From the NCBI RefSeq assembly GCF_003065425.1, contig NZ_CP026949.1, positions 2,480,001 through 2,544,000 of the forward strand: a DNA stretch of 64,000 nucleotides. The letters are read 5' to 3'. The position numbers and the translations under genes are program-made. The DNA is from Mycetocola zhujimingii (GTDB lineage: Bacteria; Actinomycetota; Actinomycetes; Actinomycetales; Microbacteriaceae). Of this stretch, positions 30,801 through 40,572 are shown one piece after another. The notes below the pieces were generated by a model. It was not told the origin of the DNA. It searched no databases and saw only the letters and a program-made list of their open reading frames with translations. Position 1 is the stretch's first letter; the number at the start of each line of letters is the position of its first letter.

Positions 30801-32369
30801 GAGGGTGATGTCGCCACCGACGTCTTCGGGCGCATCGGTGCGGGTGTTCTCGAAGGTCACCGGCTGGACTGTCGCAGCGTTCTCCCCGGTGAGCTGCGCG
30901 GTCGGCTGGAACGACCAGCTGTCAAACCGGTAGTCGAGTACGACAGGCGACGTGAAGGTGACCGCTGCACCGACGCGGACCGGGGCCTCGGTGGAGAGGT
31001 ACGGCAGCGGGATGTTCCGGTTCGCTCCGTTGTTGGCCGACGACAGGAAGTTGGTCGTTGCGCCGTCGTCGAGAAGAACGAGCTCGGTGGCAAACCGCGC
31101 CTGGGCTGCCGCGTGCTCTGCGCTCCCGGGCAGACCGAGGACCGTCGGGTTGACCAGCGGCGTCGACGATGCGGTGAGCCCGATGGTTCCAAACCCGTTG
31201 GTGTCGTAAACGTCGGTCACCGTGTAGTCCCCGACCGGCGCCAGCAGCATCCCCTCGAATGCTTCGCGCTCGGCGGCGGTTCCCGGGTATGCCACTGCTG
31301 CGGGCACCGGCGCCGTGGCCGGATCGAGCTGTGTGAGCCCGCCTGCCTCAACGGTGAGCTGACTGAGCCCGTTGTATTCGCCAACAACGCCGGTCACTTC
31401 GACGTGCTGTCCTGTGGCAACGTCTGCGACGGTCGACGGCGAGTAGATGAAGATTCCATCGGATGCCACGTGGTCGGCGAGGTCGCCGCCTGACCCTGGC
31501 GTCTGGATGTAATAGCCGTTGAATCCACCGGTCGCGTATGCGGCAGTCACGACTCCGGTGGTCGTGACCGTTGCGCCAACCCACGGGCTCGCGTCACCGG
31601 TGCCCTGAACCTCAGCGATGCTCAGCAACTCCGGGTCGGTGGGATCGGTCGGATCAGTGGGGTCGGTGGGATCGGTCGGGTCGGTGGGGTCTGTGGGATC
31701 GGTCGGGTCGGTGGGGTCTGTACTGTCCGCGGTGCTCTGCGGCGTGATCGTAGCGGACAATGTGAAATCGCTGGCGTTGCTGTCGGTGTCTGCGAATGCC
31801 GTGCGGCCGAGCGACTTGACGTCGGTGTTCCCGGCGGGCGCGGCTGCCGCCGCCGTCTCGAACGTGTTCGAGGTGCCGTACCCGAGCAGGTCGACGACCG
31901 CGGTGTTGCCAGCGACGTTGCCGACGGGCAGCGTCACCGCTGTCGGGGTGTTCGCGAGGATGATCGTCCCGCCAGCGCCGCCCGTGTTGATGCTGCCGCT
32001 CGACGCGTCAGGGGTGGGAAGCGCGGCACCGTTGGCGCCGTTGCTCCCGCCAGCGACGAGGTAATACCCGCCAGCGCCGATGGTGCCGCTCAGCGGAAGC
32101 ACACCGCTCGGCGCCGCTGCGCCCGTCGCGGACCGGTATTGCACAGACCAGCCGGACAGATCAACGGCGGCGCTTGTGGGGTTGTACAGCTCGATGAACT
32201 TCGTCGAGTACGCGGCTCCCGCGCTGCCGCCCGAAAGATACGCCTCGTTGATGACCACTCCTGACCCGTCGGGAGCGGCCGCAGCCGGGAGGGCCGAAAG
32301 CGGAGCTGCGACGAGCCCCATCAGCGATGCAAGAGCGGCGGCGCGCCAGCCGCGTTTGGACAGCAACAT
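27882..32369 (-). CDS. secreted multidomain nuclease (ExeM/NucH type) fused to 5'-nucleotidase
   Basis: 1495 residues from an ATG preceded by AGGGAGA. Signal peptide 1-32; lamin-tail domain about 36-165; a DPT-repeat linker at about 216-247; an OB-fold-like segment 248-350; endonuclease/exonuclease/phosphatase domain 521-850 (FNVLNYF, SLEEIEN, GDFNSY, SSDHDPM); metallophosphoesterase 857-1110 (NINDFHGR, GDN, GNHEFD, GHTHKRY); 5'-nucleotidase C-terminal domain to about 1330; Ig-like repeat; a cationic amphipathic C-terminal helix. It should degrade extracellular DNA to nucleotides and then release phosphate and nucleosides. A PHO-box-like repeat lies upstream. No LPXTG anchor is present. Confidence 0.9.
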   Translation of the reverse strand: MLLSKRGWRAAALASLMGLVAAPLSALPAAAAPDGSGVVINEAYLSGGSAGAAYSTKFIELYNPTSAAVDLSGWSVQYRSATGAAAPSGVLPLSGTIGAGGYYLVAGGSNGANGAALPTPDASSGSINTGGAGGTIILANTPTAVTLPVGNVAGNTAVVDLLGYGTSNTFETAAAAAPAGNTDVKSLGRTAFADTDSNASDFTLSATITPQSTADSTDPTDPTDPTDPTDPTDPTDPTDPTDPTDPELLSIAEVQGTGDASPWVGATVTTTGVVTAAYATGGFNGYYIQTPGSGGDLADHVASDGIFIYSPSTVADVATGQHVEVTGVVGEYNGLSQLTVEAGGLTQLDPATAPVPAAVAYPGTAAEREAFEGMLLAPVGDYTVTDVYDTNGFGTIGLTASSTPLVNPTVLGLPGSAEHAAAQARFATELVLLDDGATTNFLSSANNGANRNIPLPYLSTEAPVRVGAAVTFTSPVVLDYRFDSWSFQPTAQLTGENAATVQPVTFENTRTDAPEDVGGDITLGTFNVLNYFATTGADRSGCTFYTDRAGNPVTVNNSDAAGCGVRGAADAENLERQQAKIVSAINALDADVVSLEEIENSASIGKDRDYALSVLVDALNESAGSDVWNFVPSPADVPADEDVIRTAFIYQTASVETVGETRILLDSPAFTNAREPDAQAFKPVGGDDAETFLVIANHFKSKSDSGATGDNIDTGQGAYNGDRTRQATALVDFADEVSGELDTSNVFLVGDFNSYAKEDPIAVIEAAGYINQGAKTGEETYTFGQAIGSLDYVFASAAANSLVTDADIWNINSVESIALEYSRYNYNATNFYSPDPYRSSDHDPMLVGIDFSPTSVVNLLNINDFHGRIDANTVKFAGTIEQLKAQFGPESTLFLSAGDNIGASLFASSALQDQPTIDVLNALGLAAAAVGNHEFDQGYDDLVDRVMNGGQNARFPYLGANVYDAGTSTPALQEYALFEVDGVTVGVVGAVTEETASLVLPAGIAGLEFGDPVDAVNRVTAQLSDGDDANGEADVIVAEYHEGAGAGAPDGATLEEEIAAGGAFADIVTETSAEVDAIFTGHTHKRYAWDAPIPGGEGTRPILQTGSYGEFVGQITLQVDTLTGEVASYTAQNVARVTTDDATLIAQYPAVAVVDRIVRSAIAESDVIGRQVVGSATAPITTAFSNGVRDDRSSESTLGNFVADALVDSLAAPERGGAEIGVVNPGGLRADLDAGDITYAEANAVLPFLNNLGTTSLTGDQFKVMLEQQWQRTAEGAVPTRPYLQLGLSNNVTYTFDPARAEGDRITSITVNGEPIDPSRSYRIGSFSFLLQGGDNFHVFTSATDTRDSGLVDRDAWISYLTANSPVSPTFDRRSVQVTGIPAGPVSAGSSVTLTLSKLDLTSLGSPANTSVSAVINGATVATSPVTAGAATVTFTVPAGTGPTTVVLTAAESGTTVTIPLTVAPDEPPAQPTPIEKVIAAIKKIIGWLARLLGW
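31633..31721. repeat. tandem 9-base repeat encoding the Asp-Pro-Thr linker
   Basis: About ten copies of GGGTCGGTG/GGGATCGGT-like units, inside the large nuclease gene. They encode (DPT)n between the lamin-tail and nuclease parts. Copy number is likely to vary by slippage without shifting the frame. Confidence 0.85.
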
Positions 32370-32494
32370 TGATCTCCCTGGGGTGTTTTCACGGTGATGA
32401 CGCGTTCTGCGAAAGCGCCTCGTTGCGCCACCGACAGAGCAATGCGGCCAACTCCAACTCACGATAGAGCGGCTCTATTAACGCGTGATCACCG

Positions 32495-32516
32495 GGAAAG
32501 TAAACAGTGCGTAAAA
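32495..32516 (-). promoter_or_regulatory. PHO-box-like direct repeat upstream of the nuclease/nucleotidase gene
   Basis: On the minus strand TTTTACGCACT is followed directly by GTTTACTTTCC: two 11-base units sharing TTTAC at the same phase, the period of actinobacterial PhoP sites. It lies about 125 bases before the start codon, in a 212-base gene-free region, with A/T-rich -10-like sequences downstream. Confidence 0.4.
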
Positions 32517-32581
32517 GCTAGCGGCCCAGCGGAACCCCCCGCAAGAGGTACAACGGATGAGCAGGAGCGGGCAGATCGCTG

Positions 32582-33100
32582 TCAGAGCAGTTTCAGCATC
32601 CGGCTGTTACCGAGGGTGTTGGGTTTTACCCTGGCGAGGTCGAGGAACTCCGCAACACCTTCGTCAGTGGAACGGACCATCTCGGAGTAGATCGCCGGAT
32701 CGATGATCTCTTCACCGATCTCACGGAATCCGTTCTTCGTAAAGAAGGGCACCTCAAAGGTGAGGCAGAAGAGCCGTCGAAGCCCCAGCTCGCGGGCGTC
32801 GTTCTCGAGCGTCTGAAGGATCGCCCGGCCGACACCGTGGCCGAGCCACTCGTTCGCGACGGCGAGGGTGCGAATCTCGCCGAGGTCCTCCCACATGACG
32901 TGCAATGCACCGCAACCGATCAGCGTGCCGTCGGCGAGCGTCGCAACACGGAACTCCTGCACCGCCTCGTAAAACACCACGCGTTCCTTGCCAAGAAGGA
33001 TCCGCTCGGCAACGAGGGGCTCGATGAGCTTCTGGATCGCGGGGACATCCGACGTGCGTGCACGGCGAACCAGGTATTCGGATGCTCCTGGTTCGGTCAT
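32582..33100 (-). CDS. amino-acid N-acetyltransferase, short NAGS type
   Basis: 172 residues. GNAT domain with VRRARTSDVPAIQKLIEPL, EDLGEIRTLAV, GHGVGRAIL and LTFEVPFFTKNGFREI, close to the short GNAT-only N-acetylglutamate synthases (Rv2747 type) that begin arginine synthesis. The start is the ATG at 33100, two codons inside the longest frame, because TAAACT lies exactly six bases upstream. It is divergent from the Ppx/GppA gene. Other arg genes are not in the window, so the substrate is inferred from sequence alone. Confidence 0.82.
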   Translation of the reverse strand: MTEPGASEYLVRRARTSDVPAIQKLIEPLVAERILLGKERVVFYEAVQEFRVATLADGTLIGCGALHVMWEDLGEIRTLAVANEWLGHGVGRAILQTLENDARELGLRRLFCLTFEVPFFTKNGFREIGEEIIDPAIYSEMVRSTDEGVAEFLDLARVKPNTLGNSRMLKLL

Positions 33101-33106
33101 TCTCAA

Positions 33107-33126
33107 AGTTTAGTGACCTGTACTGT
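33107..33126. promoter_or_regulatory. pair of back-to-back leaderless -10 elements
   Basis: TAAACT (complement of 33107-33112) serves the minus-strand gene and TACTGT (33121-33126) the plus-strand gene; each is six bases from its ATG. The two promoters point away from each other with only eight bases between the -10 hexamers, so polymerases probably compete. Confidence 0.6.
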
Positions 33127-33132
33127 TTCGAT

Positions 33133-34059
33133 ATGCGCCTCGGAGTACTCGACATCGGTTCGAACACTGTCCACCTGCTCATTGTCGACGCCCACCCGGG
33201 TGCGCGACCTGTCGCGGAGGCCTCGCACAAGTCGGTTCTCCGCCTCATGCGGTACCTGGACACAGACGGTTCGATCACCGAGGAGGGCATCGTCGCGCTC
33301 GTCGCCGCGATCGGTGAAGCTGCGCGGATCGCCAAGGGGAGCAATCTGGACGAGGTGCTGCCGATGGCGACCTCCGCTATTCGCGAGGCGACCAATGGTC
33401 CTGAAGTCATCGATCTGATCGAACGGGAAACCGGATTGACGCTGCAGATCCTCAGCGGCGAAGAAGAGGCGAAGCTCACTTTCCTCGCCGTTCGCCGCTG
33501 GTACGGCTGGTCGGCCGGGAACATTCTGCTCTTCGATATCGGCGGTGGATCCTTGGAGATTGCGCTCGGTGAAAACGAGGAAGCTGACGTGGCACTGTCA
33601 CTCCCCCTCGGCGCCGGACGAACGACCGTCGGCTTTCTCCACGACGACCCGCCGACCGAGGCCCAGCAGGACGCACTCAGGCGACACGCGCGAGCGGTGC
33701 TCTCCGAGGCGAAGACTGCATTCAAGGGGCTGCCAAAACCGACTCACGTCGTTGGCTCGTCAAAGACCATCCGGTCATTAGCGCGGCTCGCCGGCAGTGT
33801 CGTCGACGGCATCGGCGACGATGACCGAGCGCGACTGCGCCGCAGCCAGCTCGACGACTGGGTTCCGAGGCTCGCGCGGATTCCGGCGGCAGCACGGCCC
33901 GAACTTCCGGGCATCACCACCGATCGGACGTTCCAGATCGTGGCCGGCGGCATCGTGCTCAGCGAGGCAATGGCCACGTTCGGAGTGCGCGAGCTCGACG
34001 TGTCGCCCTGGGCAACGCGCGAGGGCGTGCTGTTGCGCTACCTCGACCACCTGAACTGA
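33133..34059 (+). CDS. Ppx/GppA family exopolyphosphatase
   Basis: 308 residues from an ATG at 33133. It opens RLGVLDIGSNTVHLLIVD, the actin-fold phosphate-1 loop, followed by MATSAIREA, LSGEEEAKLTFLAV and FDIGGGSLEI, the full ASKHA motif set. At about 310 residues it matches the short actinobacterial Ppx1/Ppx2 forms. It acts on polyphosphate and/or pppGpp in the cytosol; which one cannot be told. A shared bidirectional terminator separates it from clpC. Confidence 0.92.
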   Translation: MRLGVLDIGSNTVHLLIVDAHPGARPVAEASHKSVLRLMRYLDTDGSITEEGIVALVAAIGEAARIAKGSNLDEVLPMATSAIREATNGPEVIDLIERETGLTLQILSGEEEAKLTFLAVRRWYGWSAGNILLFDIGGGSLEIALGENEEADVALSLPLGAGRTTVGFLHDDPPTEAQQDALRRHARAVLSEAKTAFKGLPKPTHVVGSSKTIRSLARLAGSVVDGIGDDDRARLRRSQLDDWVPRLARIPAAARPELPGITTDRTFQIVAGGIVLSEAMATFGVRELDVSPWATREGVLLRYLDHLN

Positions 34060-34127
34060 GCGTCCGGAACCTGACCTGATCCCCCGGACCTGGAACCGGG
34101 CCGGGGCCAGAACCCGTCGGGTACGCG

Positions 34128-34159
34128 AAAGGCCCGGAGGATTTCTCCTCCGGGCCTTT
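34128..34159. terminator. bidirectional terminator between ppx/gppA-like gene and clpC
   Basis: A perfect 14-base stem, AAAGGCCCGGAGGA with TCCTCCGGGCCTTT, around a four-base loop, with T or A runs on both sides. Confidence 0.88.
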
Positions 34160-34175
34160 GTCGTACTACTCGTGC

Positions 34176-36704
<2,529 letters not shown>

Positions 36705-37032
36705 GTTCGCTCCTTGGGCACCCGGGCAGGGTTGGGGGTGCCGTACAAAAAGAGTAACTTCCGGGGCTGAGGAAAACTCCTGTGTTCGCTCTGCGCGCAC
36801 GGCGCGAAGCGCCGTGAAAGGCGGCAGCCCTCAGCCAGGCATCCTCAAAGATGTGACTTTCGCCGTGAATCAGAGAAACCCAGCCTCCCAAACGCCCGCA
36901 CCCCTCATTCACGCAACCTGCAAACGTCCGCCCGCACCCCGCACCCATCTCTCACCCTGACGCGAACCGGCATCCGCCCCGCCCTGTGGATAACGCCCGC
37001 AGCGCGGTCACCGTTCGTGCCAGCATCCCGAG
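36705..37032. promoter_or_regulatory. clpC upstream region, no CDS
   Basis: 328 bases. CGC-TCTGC-GCG at 36787-36797 has the core spacing of ClgR sites but only part of the consensus. TACTCT (complement of about 36748-36753) is a possible clpC -10. CAGCAT at 37021-37026 sits six bases before the plus-strand gene at 37033. The remainder is C-rich and featureless. Confidence 0.35.
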
Positions 37033-37995
37033 ATGAGACACCCCACCCCTCTCCCGCAACAGCTCGACCCTGTCTTTAGCGCTGTTCAGGCTCGCGACGC
37101 CGGCGTCAACGCCGACCGTCTCTCCCGTCGTGATCTCACTGCCCCATTTCATGGCGTGCGTTCCCGAGTCCAAACGACTGTGAAGACGGATGCCTCGGGG
37201 CTCGACGAATTCGAGGCGCGCGCCGAAGAGGTGCGAACAATGGCGCGCGCCTACGCCGTGCGCATGCGTCCCGTCGAGTTCTTCAGCCACGTCACCGCCG
37301 CCCAACTCTGGGGCGCGCCAACACCACGCGTCGTAGACTCCCTCCTCGATGTTGCGGTATTCGGCAATGATCCGCTCCCGCGGTGCCGTGGCATCCGTGG
37401 GCATCGCGCGGACCCTCGACTGACAACGACGACCCTCATCGACGAACTCCGGGTGGCTTCTCCTGCCTCGGTGTGGGCATCACTCGGCGTCTTGGCTGTC
37501 GAAGACCTCGTCGTGATCGGCGACTACTTCTGCCGCGAGTGGCGTCAGGGATTTCTTCGCCCGAATGTCGGGCGTCCTCCGCTGACCACACGCACGAAAC
37601 TCGCGGCAGCGCTGGACGCCGGACGCCGGGTCGGCGTCGCCCGGCTTCGCACAGCTCTCGGAATGATTCGCGAGGACTCGTGGTCACCTCGAGAGTCGCT
37701 CTGCCGGATTCTCCTGACCACAGCGGGTCTGCCCGAACCGATGCTGAACCTCGATATCGACGGCCCGCTCGGCTTCCTGGCCTGCGTTGATATGGCATAT
37801 CCGCATTATCGCGTCGCAATCGAGTACCAGGGGCAAATGCACGGCGCACGTTACGCGAAGGACGTCGAGCGCATCGAAGCGCTCCGCACCGCTGGCTGGA
37901 TCGTCATCCAGGTCACGTCAGCACTGCTTGCACGGCCTTCGGAACTCGTGGATCGGGTTCGGCAGGCACTCATCTCCCGGGGCTGGCGCGCGTGA
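37033..37995 (+). CDS. DUF559-type nuclease-like protein with N-terminal regulator-like half
   Basis: 320 residues. The C-terminal 90 residues (VDMAYPHYRVAIEYQGQMH, then WIVIQVTSALL) have the D...ExQ pattern of the DUF559/Vsr-like PD-(D/E)xK fold. The N-terminal half (AVQARDAGVNADRLSRRDL, FSHVTAAQLWG) resembles the AbiEi-like domain found in many actinobacterial proteins of this build. Such genes are numerous per genome and not known to form toxin-antitoxin pairs; no partner is adjacent. CAGCAT-N6-ATG gives a leaderless start. Confidence 0.75.
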   Translation: MRHPTPLPQQLDPVFSAVQARDAGVNADRLSRRDLTAPFHGVRSRVQTTVKTDASGLDEFEARAEEVRTMARAYAVRMRPVEFFSHVTAAQLWGAPTPRVVDSLLDVAVFGNDPLPRCRGIRGHRADPRLTTTTLIDELRVASPASVWASLGVLAVEDLVVIGDYFCREWRQGFLRPNVGRPPLTTRTKLAAALDAGRRVGVARLRTALGMIREDSWSPRESLCRILLTTAGLPEPMLNLDIDGPLGFLACVDMAYPHYRVAIEYQGQMHGARYAKDVERIEALRTAGWIVIQVTSALLARPSELVDRVRQALISRGWRA

Positions 37996-38000
37996 ACTAC

Positions 38001-38059
38001 TTCACATGCCGCAAAATCGCTGAATGGCCAACGCATTCCGCGGTTTTGCGGCATGTGAA
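38001..38059. repeat. 26-base inverted repeat, MITE-like or terminator hairpin
   Basis: Arms 38001-38026 and 38034-38059 pair with two mismatches around a seven-base loop; the outer 16 bases (TTCACATGCCGCAAAA) are perfect. It starts six bases after the stop of the preceding gene. There is no T-run, so it is not a standard terminator, and its length suggests a mobile intergenic palindrome. Confidence 0.75.
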
Positions 38060-38104
38060 AGCGCCAACCCCGGGGCGTGAGCGGCACAGCACGCCCGGCC
38101 ACGC

Positions 38105-38157
38105 TTGACAGCAACTCTCGCGGTCACTAGCTTATCGATTGTCGTTGTTATCGATAA
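38105..38157 (+). promoter_or_regulatory. promoter and candidate operator of the DUF2975/XRE pair
   Basis: TTGACA (38105-38110), 17 bases, TAGCTT (38128-38133): the best sigma-70-type promoter in the window. TTATCGATT (38132-38140) and the palindrome TTATCGATAA (38148-38157) overlap the -10 and transcript start, where the XRE product of the second gene could repress. Confidence 0.7.
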
Positions 38158-38172
38158 TCGTTAGGAAGCGTC

Positions 38173-38787
38173 ATGGAAACCGAAGTCACCGCCCGTCCCA
38201 CCCGTTCGGACCGCGCCGACCTGTGGACGGTGATCGTCGTCGGCGTCATGGTCGCCGTGTTCGTGCTGGTGAACGCCATCGTGCGGATCGCGTCGATCGT
38301 GCCGAACACCGATGTGGACGTTCTCGCCCCGTTCTTCGACACCGTTACCGCGCTCCCGCTCGGGCCCGACGGCGCGATGGTGGACGTTCGCGTCGACTCG
38401 GCGTGGCTGACAGTGTCTGACCTCCCGGTCATTGTGGTCGTGTCGCTCGTCGCCGCCGTCCTCGTCGAGCTGGCCATGACCCTCGTCATCGTGGCAAGCG
38501 CCATGCTGCTCTGCCGCAACCTCATGACCGGAAACGCGTTCTCACGCACCAACACCCGCCTCGTCTTTACGGTGTCAATTGCCCTCATCGCAGGCACGAC
38601 CCTGAGCAACCTCTTCACGACGATGGGGACGAACGGCGCTTTCGCAACCCTCAGCCAGGGCAGCTATGACGGCGCGGTTGCGACCGGCAACGTCATTCCC
38701 TACTTCGCTGCGATCGCCCTCGCGGCTGTCGCGCTCGCTTTCAAGGCTGGCGAACGGCTGCAGCGCGACGCAGAAGGCCTCATCTAG
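38173..38787 (+). CDS. DUF2975-like membrane protein
   Basis: 204 residues with four membrane helices at about 17-40, 86-112, 128-148 and 172-192 and an outward loop between the first two. The layout and the partner gene match DUF2975 proteins, which are nearly always paired with a small XRE regulator. AGGAAG lies eight bases before the ATG. The TAG stop shares one base with the GTG of the next gene. Function unknown; stress or antibiotic sensing is only a guess. Confidence 0.72.
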   Translation: METEVTARPTRSDRADLWTVIVVGVMVAVFVLVNAIVRIASIVPNTDVDVLAPFFDTVTALPLGPDGAMVDVRVDSAWLTVSDLPVIVVVSLVAAVLVELAMTLVIVASAMLLCRNLMTGNAFSRTNTRLVFTVSIALIAGTTLSNLFTTMGTNGAFATLSQGSYDGAVATGNVIPYFAAIALAAVALAFKAGERLQRDAEGLI

Positions 38788-39011
38788 TGGGCGGCGCGGA
38801 CGACGAGCCGACAGGCATCCACTGCCGTCTCGACGAACTGCTCGCGGAACGAGGAATGACCCTCACCGAGCTCAGCGAGCGGGTCGGCATCAGTATCGTC
38901 AACCTCTCTGTGCTGAAGAACGATCGGGCGAGGGCGATCAGGTTCTCGACCCTGGTCGCGATTTGCGACGTCCTCGGCTGTGAGGTCGGCGACGTGCTCG
39001 TGCGCGCCTGA
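38787..39011 (+). CDS. small XRE-family regulator (YozG-like, Cro/C1 helix-turn-helix)
   Basis: 74 residues, essentially one helix-turn-helix domain (MTLTELSERVGISIVNLSVLKNDRARAIRFSTLVAICDVLGC). IVNLSVLKN is the signature of the regulators paired with DUF2975 proteins. The GTG start overlaps the preceding stop. It probably represses its own operon through the TTATCGATAA element upstream. Confidence 0.88.
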   Translation: MGGADDEPTGIHCRLDELLAERGMTLTELSERVGISIVNLSVLKNDRARAIRFSTLVAICDVLGCEVGDVLVRA

Positions 39012-39014
39012 CCG

Positions 39015-40517
39015 CTACTGCAGCGCCGACGTCAACCGGGCGAGGTTGTCGAGCACCGTGGAGCGAAGCGGCTGCTTCATCCATTCGTCGAGCGTGAGCT
39101 CCCGGCTCTTCACCCGGTACTCGTCTTCCACCGCGCGCATATCCCTCACGAACGTGTCGCCCCTGACCATCAGCGACACCTCGAGGTTGAGCCCGAACGA
39201 GCGCATATCCATATTGCTCGATCCGATGACGGCGACGTCGTCGTCGATGGTGAAGTGCTTGGCGTGAAGGATGTATGGGGCCGGGTACAGGTAGATCCGC
39301 ACGCCGGCGCGAAGCAGCGCCTCGTAATACGAACGCTGTGCGTGGTAGACGAGCGCCTGGTCGCCGACCTCCGACACGAACAGATCGACGGGAACGCCGC
39401 GCTGCACCGCGGTGGTGATGGCGTAAAGCATCGATTCGTCAGGCACGAAATACGGGCTGGTGATCACGATGCGCTTCTGGGCTGAATAGAGCAGGCCGAG
39501 GAAGAGCCGCAGGTTGTTCTCCCCGTCGAACCCCGGGCCGCTCGGCACGACCTGGCAATCGAGGTGGCCATCCTCGTTGTCGGGGTCGACCAGGTCGATC
39601 TCGCTCGAGAGCAGTTCGCCGGTTTCGCTGTACCAGTCGCTGAGGAAGATCGCCTGGATGCCGCCGACGACAGGCCCTTCGACGTAAGCAACAAGCTCCT
39701 GCCATTGCAGCCCACGACGGATGTTTCCGCGCTTGTTGTACGAGCGATCGATCACGTTCTGCGACCCGAGGAAGGCGACGAGTCCGTCGACGACGAGGAT
39801 CTTGCGGTGATTGCGAAGGTCAGGTCGCTGGAATTTCCAGCGCCAGGGCTGCAGCGGGAGCATCAGGTGCCAGTCGGCGCCGATCTCATCGAGGCGGCGC
39901 TTCGTCTTGAGATAGCCCTTGGTACGCAGGTTGGCGACGTGATCGAGCAGCACTCGCACGGTAACGCCCCGCGCGACCGCTCGCTCGAGCGCCTCGAAGA
40001 ACGGCTCGGTGGTCTTGTCGCAACTGAGGATGTAAAACTCGACGTTGACGGAAACCGCCGCGGCGTCGACCGCCGCCGTCATCGCATCGAGCGTGTGGTT
40101 GTAATCGGCGAGCATCCTGGCTTCGTTGCCGCCGAGCAGCGGCAGCGCGCCGAGGTTGCGGTTCAGCTGCACGAGCGAGGAGAACCAGGCGGGTGGGTTC
40201 GGCCGCAGCTCCTGCTTGGGGAGATTCTCGGCGGCGATCCTGATGAACTCGTTGATCTCGTCCTGAATGTTCCGGCGATACCGCGGGAGTTTCGGGTTTC
40301 CGATCAGGATGAATGCGATGACCCCGACGTATGGGATGAGGAAGATGGCGAGAAGCCACGCCATCGCCGCAGACGGCCGTCGGTTGCGGGGAACAACAAT
40401 GACAGCGATCACCCGGATGATGAAGTCGACGGCCCAGAAGAGAATGAGCGTCCAGTTACCGGTGAAGGCCGTGGCGGCCCAGGCCCAGAAGCCGGCCCAG
40501 AATGACGCAACGTCCAC
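39015..40517 (-). CDS. cls: cardiolipin synthase
   Basis: 500 residues. Two N-terminal membrane helices (about 8-35 and 48-72), then two phospholipase-D HKD motifs: HRKILVVDG with GSQNVID, and HAKHFTIDD with GSSNMDMRSFGLN. It condenses phosphatidylglycerol at the inner leaflet. GTG start with AGGAG six bases upstream. Convergent with the XRE gene, three bases apart. Confidence 0.94.
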   Translation of the reverse strand: MDVASFWAGFWAWAATAFTGNWTLILFWAVDFIIRVIAVIVVPRNRRPSAAMAWLLAIFLIPYVGVIAFILIGNPKLPRYRRNIQDEINEFIRIAAENLPKQELRPNPPAWFSSLVQLNRNLGALPLLGGNEARMLADYNHTLDAMTAAVDAAAVSVNVEFYILSCDKTTEPFFEALERAVARGVTVRVLLDHVANLRTKGYLKTKRRLDEIGADWHLMLPLQPWRWKFQRPDLRNHRKILVVDGLVAFLGSQNVIDRSYNKRGNIRRGLQWQELVAYVEGPVVGGIQAIFLSDWYSETGELLSSEIDLVDPDNEDGHLDCQVVPSGPGFDGENNLRLFLGLLYSAQKRIVITSPYFVPDESMLYAITTAVQRGVPVDLFVSEVGDQALVYHAQRSYYEALLRAGVRIYLYPAPYILHAKHFTIDDDVAVIGSSNMDMRSFGLNLEVSLMVRGDTFVRDMRAVEDEYRVKSRELTLDEWMKQPLRSTVLDNLARLTSALQ

Positions 40518-40572
40518 GAACCGCTCCTGTCATTGGGTAGTGACAGCCAGCCTATCCGTCAGCGGTGACGGA

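Noticed and set aside
31633-31721. Regular repeat that could be taken for a CRISPR-like array
   Set aside because: Nine-base in-frame units without spacers, inside a coding linker; no cas genes.
37033-37995. Type IV toxin-antitoxin (AbiEi) system
   Set aside because: Only the AbiEi-like N-terminal half is visible, joined to a DUF559 domain; there is no AbiEii nucleotidyltransferase next to it.
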